Origin: Didymodactylos carnosus | Taxonomy: Eukaryota > Rotifera > Eurotatoria > Philodinida > Philodinidae | Length of the DNA stretch: 25,968 nt | Direction of reading: 5' to 3' | Assembly (NCBI GenBank): GCA_905250885.1 | Contig: CAJNOQ010002145.1 | Location: forward strand, 1-25,968 | Shown here: one piece after another, positions 9,618 to 19,958 of the stretch | Position numbering within the stretch: the stretch's first letter is position 1 | How the letters are laid out: every line of letters starts with the position of its first letter | The notes under the pieces: generated by a model | What the model was told of the DNA's origin: nothing | Databases searched by the model: none | The model's input: only the letters and a program-made list of their open reading frames with translations | Program-made: the position numbers and the translations under genes

Positions 9618-12351
9618 TTACCAATAAAACAATGGTTTACGATCCAATTGAGCTATCATCTGTAAACTATCAATGATAGTACAAATATCATGATGAAAAT
9701 TTTTCGGAAGAAGTGACGTCGATACTGATTTAATTTTTTGAACATCACTCAATATATCTAAATTAGAAAATACTTGTTTAAAAATTAGTGGGTATCATCA
9801 AAATTTAAAAAAGTGAGTTCTTTTTTAGCAAGTTTTTTTATATGGATAAAAAATAAAAGAAAATTTTCATTACGTTCAAGAGTACGATATGAATTTTTAC
9901 TATTAGAGAAAAGCGAGATCTTGCTAATCTGGAAAACTGAAGAACTCATTTTAACTTTTAGTTTTAAGGTCTACATTTTCAAGCACGTATTACACATGAA
10001 TGTAGTGTATATAGATATACTCAATGAATTCATTCAAACCTGTATTATTTTTTAACCAATGATAATTATCATAGATTCCGTATTCATTAATGAAATAAAA
10101 CGTGATTAATGGATGATAATTAAATTGAAATTTTAATCCGGTTAAATGTTGTTTTATATTTGAATATCTTATTTCTAAATTTCTTCTTTCATTTTGATCT
10201 TTTTCTTTTCGTATTAAAGATTCTAAATAACGAAGACTATAACCATAAAATCGTTGATGACAAGGGAATATCATTATCAAAATTCTTCTTTCTAATTGAT
10301 AACATATTTCTCCAAGTAAACGTGTATCTATAACAAATTAAAAGTCACTATTATCTCGTCTCTAACAACTATAATAAAAAAAAATACTTGCCAAGCTCGT
10401 AATTTTTAGTTAATTTTGATGTCTCATTATTATTCTGATCAGTATGAATCATTTTGTGATTTTTCTTTGATAGTGAAAGAGATGATGATTTTTCATGCAA
10501 TGATTTGAGTTGTTGAGTTAGAAATTGAATTTCATTTGTAATTTTTTGTAATTTAAATAAGTTTCTTTTTGTTTCTATTGTTAATATTTTAGATTTAGAT
10601 TCACTGATTGTATTACTCATTTGTTCTAAGCTACTATTTCCTAATATTTTTTGTACACGATCTTTAAGACATGATTCTGTAAGTGGACATGTTACATTTA
10701 TCCCATTCATCTCATCGTTTATTAAGTCTATACGATTATTAATATCATCTATACATACTAATTCACAAACATTTCTATTAGCAGTTGATTGAACAAGATT
10801 TACCGATGATTCTTCTGTAGCAGATGGTTGACAAATAGTCAGTATTTTTGATTTCTGTATATTTTGTTTTGAGTCCGGTTGCAGTGAAGAAAGACTATGT
10901 TGTCTAAACGAAGGAAACAAAAACTTACAGTATCAAACAGTTAAAATACCTTTTCAAGAAAGGACTTTTCTAAAAATGAACGATAGTTTTATAATCTAAG
11001 GAGTCTGAATGACTCTAGATTGTAACAAAACCTGAAGTAGCATAGTTCTCTGTATGACAGCTTTTTCTTCTCATGCGTCATTAGAGCGCTACAATAAGCA
11101 TATGGTCTTTCTGTAATAAATCTAAATAAAAAAAATTTCTATAAAATCTTTTCTATCCTATACATTAAGAGAGCTTTACCTTGCACAGCTCTATAGTATT
11201 GTCGCATGTTGAACAAAGCGAAATTACAGTCCTTTGGCGTCACATTCATTGTGGAAAGTTTTGATTTTTTCAGCCTTGTAGAATAACGTTTAAAACTTCG
11301 TTCTAGGCTTAAAAGACGCCGAATTTTCTCTAGTATTTAATGATATGCTTCGGTTAGAATATATCGCTATACTTTCTTTAAAACTTCCGAGATAGTAAAC
11401 TCCGTCAAAATATTACTATCACCTGAAAAGTAGCCGGTTTTGTAAGCGGGTTTTTCTATCCACGCATAGTCATAAAATAGTCGTACCTAAACATTCAGTT
11501 TTCCAAGGTCTACAAAATTTTATGAATGAGATAAAATAATAACATTTATTTTTGTTACAAAATTGAGTCAATTTAATTCTAGTTTTCTATAAGAAAACAA
11601 AATGATTTAAAATTCAGCACACATATTTTTTGTATAAGAGTTAAAAGATAAGTCCAGTTGTAAAAATTTTTTTTTATAGACCAGAGGATCAGAAATTCGT
11701 TGCACTTGCTGTCGAGATGCTCGGTTCAAGAAGCCATAGTCTTATAGCTGAAAAAATCCATTTCAAATAAAAACAGGCTAGTTTTGAGGGTAGTTTACTA
11801 TTTCGGAAGTTTTAAAGAAAGTATAAAGTTATACTCTAACCGAAGCATATCATTAAATACTAGATAAAAGTCTGCGTCTTTTAAGCATAGAACACGTTAT
11901 TCTACAAGGTTGAAAAAATCAAAATTTTTCATCCTGAATTTAACGCCACAGGCCTGTAATACGAGTCTAATTTCTTTCTTAAAAAAGCGCTAGAAAAGAT
12001 ACAATCATCGGGTAAATGTCTAAACAATAAAAACACTATCCTGCCAAGAGTAAAATTTTACAATGAACTCAATACCAATAGTTCGCGCCAAAATTCTCAC
12101 CTAGCAAAACATTTACATATTCCGTTGATTGGACTCTTAGTAGATTGCAATGTTTTTCTCTGAGAAGGCGCACGATTTGATTTCTGGTCTCTGTAAAGAC
12201 TGACTAAGTTTGTCTTCGTTTGAGTTGTCCTTGTTGTCGTGTTATTGTCTATCTCTTCTATATCTTGTGACGCTAATGAATCCTTGCTTCGAATCGAATT
12301 GAAATTTTTGCAAGGTATCCAATCGATCTTAACATTTGATTGTTTGAACAT
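9618..12351 (-). CDS. SPATC1L: Speriolin (SPATC1/SPATC1L) family protein
   Basis: Four minus-strand exons (12351-12101, 10903-10392, 10327-10040, 9757-9618) join in phase to give 396 residues. The diagnostic part is the C-terminal speriolin domain, about residues 253-396. It starts TRLLGEICYQLERRIL, continues FPCHQRFYGYSLRYLE, then HPLITFYFINEYGIYD, then VSTSLLPKNFH, and ends LDRKPLFYW at the C-terminus, as in vertebrate speriolins that end KPLFAW. Residues 1-200 are low in complexity and polar, followed by a probable coiled coil (about 200-245). In mammals the family acts at the centrosome and sperm neck and speriolin binds CDC20; the role here is inferred only. Intron 1 (1197 nt) contains a fold-back element. 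Intron 2 (10391-10328, 64 nt) uses a GC donor (G/GCAAGT). Intron 3 is 282 nt. The ATG at 12351 gives an exon ending in a strong AG/GTGAG donor whose phase matches exon 2 exactly. SPATC1 versus SPATC1L cannot be decided. Confidence 0.8.
10328..10391 (-). other. GC-AG intron in the speriolin-family gene
   Basis: The exon ends GAGCTTG and the intron starts GCAAGT, the standard GC-AG donor consensus; the intron ends TTATAG. Only this donor restores the frame (phase 1) into LLGEICYQLERRIL of the conserved domain. The nearby GT (GTATTT, 4 nt downstream) gives the wrong frame. Confidence 0.75.
11223..11960. mobile_element. Fold-back (MITE-like) element inside speriolin intron 1
   Basis: Inverted arms 11223-11410 and 11782-11960 both begin ATTACAG at their outer ends. 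They share GATTTTTTCA, CCTTGTAGAATAACGT, GCTTAAAAGACGC, TAGTATTTAATGATATGCTT and ACTTTCTTTAAAACTTCCGA in opposite orientation; I estimate roughly 80-85% identity by eye. The 370-bp centre has no coding frame. It lies wholly within intron 1 of the speriolin-family gene, between exons whose phases still match, so the host gene appears to tolerate it. No clear target duplication is visible. Confidence 0.65.
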
Positions 12352-13134
12352 TGCGTATATATGACATTATGTGAGTCGAGCCACTTTTCTTCTTTTTAAT
12401 GTATGCATATCACAGTGTATATATAACAGTAATTACAGTAACGATAACATTTGATAGGTAGCACCAAAGTTGAACTTCTTGTTGGACTGTTTTGTTTGAA
12501 TCGCTTGATAGTTACGCTACTGTGAGCGAGATCTAAGGCTCAACATTTGGTTTAAGTAAAAATAGGCAAAAACAGTAAACAAGTGTTGCATAGATAACTG
12601 TGTCTATGTAGTTCAGTATATATATTTATAATCTCAAGTATCACTGTCAGTTTGCACTGCTAACTTATACCATTCTCATCTTAGCTTACTATAATACGTT
12701 GGCCAATCAAAAAATTAGAAAATCAATATCCTAAATTAAATGATCGATCGATTTTCTTGCGATATTTTCCGAATAACTGCTGATTTTCCAAGTATACTGA
12801 AATATTTTTATAAGATTCTCTCAGAAGAATTTTATTCTATGGGTTCTGGTGCTTTTTTATACCAGTCGGAGTGAAACGCAAAGATTTTGCCTTATTGTAA
12901 GAGATTAGTCTCAACAAATCTCATACCTTTGCCCTCTACATTGTTTACCACTCACCTTACGATCGAGTTATTAAGAAATTTACTGATATCTTATGAGTGT
13001 CTCATTGAACTGTGGGATGCTTTCGGAATCAAATGTATTTTATTCTTGTTTTCTCTTTTAGACATGAGTTTATTTATCCGATGTATTCATTTTTTTCGTA
13101 TTAAGCACTGTTTTGATTAGAAGATGTGAAAATA
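12352..13134. promoter_or_regulatory. Divergent promoter region between speriolin-family gene and TLK
   Basis: These 783 bp separate the two start codons, which face away from each other. A TTGGCCAATCA sequence at 12699-12709 contains a CCAAT box (12703-12707), a common element of shared divergent promoters bound by NF-Y. TA-rich stretches at about 12415-12425 and 12617-12632 could serve as core elements, but none can be assigned to a start site. No coding frame here is convincing. Shared regulation is inference. Confidence 0.4.
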
Positions 13135-16100
13135 ATGAATCTTGTTCATCAAGCCAATAAACCGTCCGACAGTTTAGCGCTTGTTCGTGGTATGTTACAC
13201 CTCGTTGTATTGCTCCACGAAATATCATCATATTGCTTGAGATCAATGAGCCATTAACCTGCAGTAGTTATTGTAGCGCTTTCTCTCGAAAGCTCAGAGA
13301 AAGTTTTGCAGTCGATACACGTTTTCTTGTATGAGTAACAGAGCTTTTATTATTGACTCATTGTAAAGGAAGATTGCATCAATTTGTATAGCTTTTCTGG
13401 AGGCTGTTAAACAACTTTTAAACTGTTTTCCCTAAGTGACTCGTGGCATCGGATATACACAATAGAAACTACAGGCGTTTTTCTAGAGGATGAGTGCTCT
13501 GAATAGTTTTCCAATAAGTTAAGTTTTTTTTTTCTTGTAGGAGAAAGTGCCCTTGTCACTGAGGGTAGTTTTCCAATGATTAAATTGTTCGCACCGCGAA
13601 GTACGGAATCCGTTGAAAATAAACAAAACAACATCCAACGGGTAAGCTGATTTTTTATTTAGCGTTGTAAACTTCGATGCATAAATATTTTGGCATATGT
13701 CTAATCTCTTTTGTTTGTTTCAGACATTTTCTCAACAAGATATAACTGGAGTAACAAATTCTCTAGAACGAAGTGGTATTGAACCACTTGATTTTCAACC
13801 AACTACTCAGATAAAAACCACAACAACGACAAGCAATAATAACGTTACATATTCTTCTCATACCAGCATCAATAGTACGGCAATTCCTACTAGCCAAACT
13901 GTTCCAAATTCAAATAACAACAATAATTCGAGTGCCGTAAATAATAATAGCTTGTTACCAACAGCAAATAGTATTATTTCACTGGAGAAAAAATCCATCA
14001 AAAAAGTTGCCACACCCCTCGATAGACGACGAAAACGTCTACAAAAAATTGAAGATAGTGAAACAGGTACCAAAGAGCTGAATAGACGATTTCTATCGAT
14101 AGATATTTATTTAAGTTTGTTCTGTTTCCAGCGAGGAATCCAAAACGAAGAAAAAACGATACGACAAATAATACTGACAAGAAACAAACCGCTATGACTG
14201 TATCTGACTCAACTGCTCGAGTAAGTGCGCCGAAATATAGGAATATTTATCATGATACCCATCTTTCTTTGTTTAGAATGCTTCTAAAAATGATTTCTCT
14301 CCAGTTTCTTCTATACAAAGTGATTCTTGTTCAAATTCAAATCACACATCTGAATCAAGTCTTTCATTAGCAACAACAAAACAAGTTCAAGTAAGGGTTG
14401 CTAAATGGTTAATTTTATTCTGAATAGCGAAGTGCTTTATTCATTTTTATCAGACCGAAATCACAGCACTAAACGTATCAACAATTTTGACTCCCGGTGA
14501 CATCGAAGCGAAGAACAGTCAAATTCAAACACTTTCAAGAGTAAGAAATGATTGAACTTTCTTCATTAATTCATGAAACACCCTATACTTTTCTTTTTCA
14601 AGGACAAAGATGAACTCCGACGCCAATTACGTGACGTACAACGTGATCTAGAAAAACAAGCAAGTGTTTTACAAAAATGTTTAGCTGTGAATAAAAAGCT
14701 ATTGATCGAAAAAGTAGGAATTTGTTACTTAGTTGAAATTAGTACTAGTACATGTACTTATTTATATTTCTAGTCAACATTGGAACGTAAACAAGCAAGA
14801 CAAAAATGTATGGAAAATCGTTTACGTTTGGGTCAGTTTGTTACACAACGTCAAGGTGCTACATTTGTTGAAAACTGGGTCGATGGTAGTGCATTCACAG
14901 ATCTTGTCAAGTAAGTTATCATTATAGAAATACAGATGACGAATTCAACGTGTACTTTCTTTTTCTTTTTGAATAGACAACAAGAATTGATCCAACGTGC
15001 TAGGGAAGAACTCGAACGTGAAAGACGGTCATTACAAAAACGTCGACCAAATTTTGAAATGAAAGAAAAACCTGTCAAAACATATACTAGAGCAAAAAGT
15101 AAAGATAGAGGCGAACATGATCAAAATAGTAACGATGGAACAAAATTAAATGATAAATCGTACGTAATGTTCATAAGACTTTCTTACGTTGATAATTAGC
15201 AATTGCAGCTAATCTCTTAGAAGCTAATCTCATCGACTCATTTGCTTTAGAAGATCAATAGTGACTGATTGGTATGAGCAAGATGAAATTTTACGTTTAA
15301 GACAAGCATCATTGAAAAAAGAAGAAACAGATTTACAGATTGAATATGAAAAACTTGAACGAGAAAGAAATTTACATATAAGAGAATTGAAACGAATATA
15401 CAATGAAGATCACTCCAGGTTAGATTTGTTAAGTTGTATTTATAAGGTATATGTAACAACATTTTTTTTAACGAAAATTCCATCGTTTTCTCCTGCGCCT
15501 CTGTTCGGAGCTTAGCACACATAAGCCATTGTTGCCATGAAAGAAAGTTCTGACTGACGATTTGTTGTTGTTTACATTAATACGACTCGCTAATATCAAT
15601 GGCGATTGTGATAAAATATTTTTGGAATATAGATCGATATGATCAACAGTATCATCCACAAAAGCGTTTTTAATTTTTTATACAAATTTACTGATAGTTT
15701 ATAGTTGAATTGGGTTTTATGAACGATATTTAATGGATAGATGATAACTTCTTGGAATAACAGTAGAGAATAAATAAGTAATTAAATAAGTAAATAGGAA
15801 TTAAAAATGTATTTTGTAGCAGTTTCACAATAAGTCTTAAATTAAGGATTTTTATCGTTGGTCTGTATGTCTTTCAAACTTTTTAATTTGACCAAAACAC
15901 TTTTGGCGTTTTTGAGTGCTGTTTCTAAGGCACTATTTGTTCTTTCATTTAGATTTCAAGATCATCCTGTCTTAAATGATCGTTATTTGCTGTTGACATT
16001 AATCGGAAAAGGAGGCTTTAGTGAAGTTCACAAAGTAAGGTTATACTGCCACGTTTTGTAACCATAAAGCATGATGTTTATATTTGTTTTCTTAGGCATT

Positions 16101-17364
16101 TTGTTTGAAAGAACAACGTTATGTAGCTGTTAAAGTACATCAGTTGAATAAAGAATGGAAAGAAGAGAAAAAAGCTAACTATATCAAGTATGTATTATTA
16201 TTGGAAAAAAGCTCAGCGAACTTTGCATTTTACTTTTGTGTTTGTACTTATAGGCATGCACTGAGGGAGTGTGATATTCTCAAGACATTAGATCATCCAC
16301 GCATTGTCCGTTTATTTGATGTTTTTGAAATTGATACTGACTCGTACGTAATTTCATTCTCTTATTTTAGTTTTGCCTTGCTAGTTACTCCATTGTCTTC
16401 ATTTAGTTTTTGTACCGTACTTGAATATATTGAAGGCAATGATATTGATTTTTTCCTAAAACAACATAAACTAATACCAGAAAAAGAAGCACGTTCAATA
16501 ATGATGCAAACTGTTAGTGCATTACGATATCTAAACACCGACATAAAGCCACCTGTGATACATTACGATCTGAAACCAGGTAGGGTACTTTACATTTGGA
16601 CAAACCTTCTTTTGAAATTTGGCACCGATATTATATTGTTTATAATCGATCGCTATTTTTAAGCAAATATTTTACTCGGAACTGGCACAAGTAGTGGTGA
16701 AATCAAAATAACAGATTTTGGACTTAGTAAACAAATGACTGAAGAAACATACGATCCCGAACATGGTATGGAATTGACGTCACAAGGTGCTGGAACATAC
16801 TGGTATTTACCTCCAGAAGTTTTTGTGACTAGTGGGCCTAATCCACCAAAAATATCGTCAAAAGTTGATGTATGGAGTCTTGGATGTATTTTTTATCAAT
16901 GTTTATACGGTAAGTTAAAAGGAACAATTGTAATAGAAAATTCAGTTTTCACTCTTTTGATTTGAAGGTAAGAAACCGTATGGTCATAATATGTCACAAG
17001 CAGCTATATTAGAACATCAAACAATTTTAAATGCCAAAGAAGTTCAATTCCCTGCACGACCGCAAGTATCGAATGAGGCAAAGGTACGTATCATATTTAA
17101 TTTTTCATCTGTAGCACGTCTTCTATCTACTATAATGATGTACGAGATTCAACTTAGTCGCAAATATTATAAGTTTATTTACAGAAACTGTTCAAATTTT
17201 ATTTTTAGTTATTTATTCGTCGTTGTCTAACGTACAATGCACGAGATAGACCAGATGTTATTCAATTAGCCGAAGATGAATATCTTCGTTCATATCCGAA
17301 ACGATCAGCAACAAATTCATTAGCAAGAACGGGTCAATTATCGATTAATGACAGTAGTAACTAA
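13135..17364 (+). CDS. TLK: Tousled-like serine/threonine protein kinase
   Basis: Tousled-like kinase, a nuclear kinase that phosphorylates the histone chaperone ASF1 and supports replication-coupled chromatin assembly. Seventeen exons join in phase to 780 residues (human TLK1 is about 766): 13135-13189, 13541-13641, 13724-14066, 14132-14220, 14277-14390, 14454-14540, 14603-14713, 14774-14910, 14977-15159, 15251-15418, 15953-16034, 16096-16187, 16254-16343, 16407-16579, 16664-16909, 16968-17083, 17209-17364. The N-terminal part is T/N/S-rich with basic nuclear-localisation-like clusters (DRRRKRL, PKRRK). A coiled-coil region follows with family landmarks [17 protein letters not shown] and [12 protein letters not shown]. 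The kinase domain spans about 473-750: GKGGFSEV loop, Lys503, Glu526, HYDLKP with Asp605, DFG at 626-628, TYWYLPPE at 653-660. Odd: Ala609 where the family usually has Gly (KPAN for KPGN). The ATG at 13135 is the first after an in-frame TGA. All introns are GT-AG; most are 56-91 nt, the longest being intron 10 (534 nt), intron 1 (351 nt) and intron 16 (125 nt). TLK1 versus TLK2 cannot be assigned. Confidence 0.93.
15419..15952 (+). other. Unusually long intron 10 of TLK
   Basis: 534 nt, against roughly 56-91 nt for most of the gene's introns. It sits between the coiled-coil region and the kinase domain (joins SR to FQDHP in phase 2). I see no coding frame, inverted repeat or element boundary in it; a slightly GC-richer patch at about 15490-15600 may be inserted sequence. 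Confidence 0.6.
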
Positions 17365-18330
17365 ACTCAAACAGATAAATAGAGAGAAAATAGAAATAAT
17401 TTTGTTATATTTTCATAGTCGCACAACACTTCTATTTTTCTTAAACAGAGAGAAAATAAACTCAACATACATGTGCGCTATGACTTTCTCTTGTCTTTTT
17501 TTATTGTTTCTCGTGTTTATCTTCGACGTATAAATATTTGTACATGTCATCAAAGTGAAACTTATTCTGTTCTGTTGTGTTTGTTTTATTATTAATTCTC
17601 CTCTTTTTTTTATTTCTCTCTTATGAATTTGTTTTTCTTCTTTTCTGTATGAATCAACACACACTAAAACACTTGTTTCTATCTGGCATACGAAGAAGGG
17701 TCACTCTTTTTTATTCTTATCATGGTTATTTGATTACGAGTTTTTTAGACCATACGAAAAGTTGTTTTTTATTCTTCTCTTCGTTTCCACTCTATTTTTG
17801 TTCTTTGTATTACGTGTACAGATGAATGAACGTTAGTGATCCTATTCTCTACGTGTCCCATCCCAACAAATATTTGATATCAGCACATACAAATAGAAAA
17901 CAAAAGCGTCCACTCAATGAACGTGTTTATATACTTAGCATTTCCAAGTAATTTATTTCCATTCATAAAGTCACAATTCCATTTTCAGGCAATGACAACG
18001 ATTTTTCGTCTGTTACTCGTACGGAAGTTGTTTTTGCTTTCATCGATAATATACACACACACTCACACACACACATACACACACACTCACACACACACAC
18101 ACATACATTCAACTGTTTTTTTGCTTTTTTTAACTTAGTGTCTATGGAAACTTGTATCATCTATATTGTTTTTGTTGAAAAATTAGAACGACTTCGCTTA
18201 TAAACCAATGATGCATATCACAACAAACACATTATATGCATATATCTTTATTTTAATTTTTTTTGCTCTTCTAATGTGTCATACATAATTACTCAAATTA
18301 CGTACGCTTCTTGTTTTTTTCAAATAAAAA
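17365..18330 (+). other. TLK 3' untranslated region and flank
   Basis: T-rich, non-coding stretch after the TLK stop. The first good plus-strand poly(A) signal I see is AATAAA at 18323-18328, which would make the 3' untranslated region nearly 1 kb. It includes a CA microsatellite. Open frames here are phenylalanine/leucine-rich by-products of T-rich sequence. Confidence 0.45.
18051..18106. repeat. CA/TG microsatellite
   Basis: An interrupted (AC)n tract of about 56 bp with occasional T substitutions, in the TLK 3' flank. The open frames on both strands here are repeat artefacts. Confidence 0.9.
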
Positions 18331-18355
18331 AATGAATAGTAGCAGTATTCAAGTT

Positions 18356-18708
18356 TTATTTATTTACAACATTGCCATAGACAATAAAGCAACATAGTTC
18401 AGTTATCTGATCGGTTATATCATTGCTCTCACATACGCATGTTCGAAACTCACAATTGTACGCTGTTGTCGATGATGAACAAGTTATCCCTGTCTGAAAA
18501 ATAGTGTTGTCGGTTTATAGTACTGAGACAATTGCGACAATTAATATAATATGAGAACAAAAAAAAAATATATGTGTATGTTTTTGTGTGGTTTAATTTA
18601 GCATGTTCATTCGAAAAATAATCGTGTGTATAACGCTTAATACTCACACAGAATTGTTCTACAACTATGTCGTTCTTAGAATGGTCAAGTTCACAATTAA
18701 TAGATTGT
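18356..18708 (-). CDS. Possible 3' exons of a small cysteine-rich protein gene
   Basis: Two exon-like blocks on the minus strand, 18708-18648 and 18493-18356, join in phase 0 across an intron with a good donor (TGT/GTGAGT) and acceptor (TTTTTCAG). The first is preceded by a CTAATACATAG acceptor. The joined reading is cysteine-rich: SINCELDHSK, then FCTGITCSSS, NCEFRTCVCES and ELCCFIVYG, ending at TAA 18358-18356. A minus-strand AATAAA overlaps the stop region. It matches no family I can name; such patterns suit small secreted proteins. The 5' end is missing: a candidate first exon around 18770-18820 (ATG, MFSRQLPFYPKRY, GTAAGC donor) has the wrong phase. It could also be chance. Confidence 0.3.
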
Positions 18709-19059
18709 CTATGTATTAGTAAGACATATTTCCACAAATATCAACAGATTTAGCTTACCTGTTCTTTCAAGTGAAGTTTGTATCGTTTGGGATAGAATGG
18801 GAGTTGACGAGAAAACATCGGAAGAAATATATATATATATATTAAATCAGTCATCGATATAGACCAGTCGTCAACAAGAAATAATTACTAACTGGAATCA
18901 TTCCAGTGAAATAGTGATTTGAATATTTTAGTTATCGAAAAATGGTATGTATTTGTGCTAAGAAAATAATGGATGCATATAAGAGCATATGGTTTTTGGA
19001 GGTATTCAAATCTTCTGGTTACATTCAGATGGGATTTGGACAAAATATAGAAGAACATA
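18709..19059. other. Non-coding stretch with a TA tract, up to the MITE
   Basis: Contains a short (AT)n tract at about 18827-18842. An ATG-started frame opens at 18942 (39 codons before the element) and runs straight into the MITE at 19060. Skipping the element, the frame would continue about 10 codons on its other side. I recognise no family, so coding is unproven. Confidence 0.35.
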
Positions 19060-19958
19060 ACGGGTGGCCCAGAGGAAATTGCAGCCTTAATATTTTTATT
19101 TTTCTTCTTTCTCTTAGATTATAGACTGTTCATTTTTTTTACCAAATGATTCTGCATTCATTTCCCTACAAAATGGTATATAGAAGATGATCCTGACATT
19201 TGTGATGCTGTCTTAATTGAACAAAAATCGAAATGTTCTAAAAACTTAAAAAATTTAACTCAAAAAAGTATGCTTCATCAGTATGAACTTGAACGTATGC
19301 ATTGTATCCGTAGCATATAAGCCAAAACGTAGCCCTTGAAATTCTATATCGATTGGGTGTAATGTGGACTTTTTATCGTTATTTCTGTATTTTTAGTAAT
19401 GTTTTTCGCAAAAGCCCTAAGACTGTTTATCAGCTTTTTCAGCCTGCATTTTGAGGCTATTTATAAAATAGACCAATTAGGCTAATTCTTGCATCATTCT
19501 TAGGACAAATATTTGATCTACGCGATTCACGTGCGAAACGTTTGATGTGACTTTTCTGAAAATAATCGAGATGTTAAAACTAGCACATTTTGTTCAATTA
19601 TGTCTGCCGATTATTATCTGGATATTTTTACCACATCAGACCGATGGGGATGAACTGAGCCTTGCGTCATCTAAAAGACGACATCTGAATGTGCCAAGAA
19701 ACGATCTAAAATCTTCTTCCTATCCCTTTCAAAATGAAATTCAAAATTGTCGTCGGAAAAAATCGATATTTTTTAAGTTTTTAGAACATTTCGATTTTTG
19801 TTCAATTAAGACAGCATCACAAATGTCAGGATCATCTTCTATATACTATTTTGTAGGGAAATGAATGCAGAACCATTTGGTAAAAAAAATGAACAGCCTA
19901 TAATCTAAGTGAAAGAAGAAGAACAAAAAATATTAAGGCTGTAATTCGGGCCACCCGT
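19060..19958. mobile_element. TA-flanked MITE with about 190-bp inverted arms
   Basis: Arms 19060-19252 and 19768-19958 are nearly identical inverted copies. Both outer ends read ACGGGTGGCCC and both inner ends finish at AACTTAAAAAAT. The element is flanked by TA on each side (19058-19059 and 19959-19960), as expected for a TA target duplication of Tc1/mariner-type elements. The few differences lie mostly near the tips, so it is probably a fairly young insertion. The 515-bp centre includes a 105-codon frame (19547-19864) that runs into the right arm, has no DDE/D motif and matches nothing I know. It is therefore non-autonomous, moved by a partner elsewhere. Confidence 0.8.

Noticed and set aside
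9813..10055. 80-codon plus-strand frame
   Set aside because: It overlaps the speriolin-family exon 3 and intron 3 on the other strand and has no recognisable motif.
10904..10945. A 26-nt GT-AG interval just upstream of speriolin exon 2 as an intron
   Set aside because: Too short to be spliced; the acceptor at 10904 instead pairs in phase with the donor at 12100.
12887..13120. 77-codon frame upstream of the TLK start
   Set aside because: It is followed by an in-frame stop before the TLK ATG, has no family resemblance, and no TLK-like sequence appears in it.
13858..15078. Several minus-strand open frames opposite the TLK exons (13858-14073, 13998-14180, 14851-15078)
   Set aside because: They are antisense shadows of TLK exons, whose plus-strand reading is continuous, in phase and motif-rich.
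18051..18106. Regularly spaced repeats as a possible CRISPR-like array
   Set aside because: This is a simple dinucleotide repeat without spacers, and the gene structure is eukaryotic.
17963..18160. Open frames across the CA repeat on both strands
   Set aside because: Their VCVCVC and HTHTHT strings are a direct product of the microsatellite.
19547..19864. 105-codon plus-strand frame inside the MITE
   Set aside because: It runs from the centre into the right inverted arm, lacks transposase motifs and begins at a non-ATG codon.
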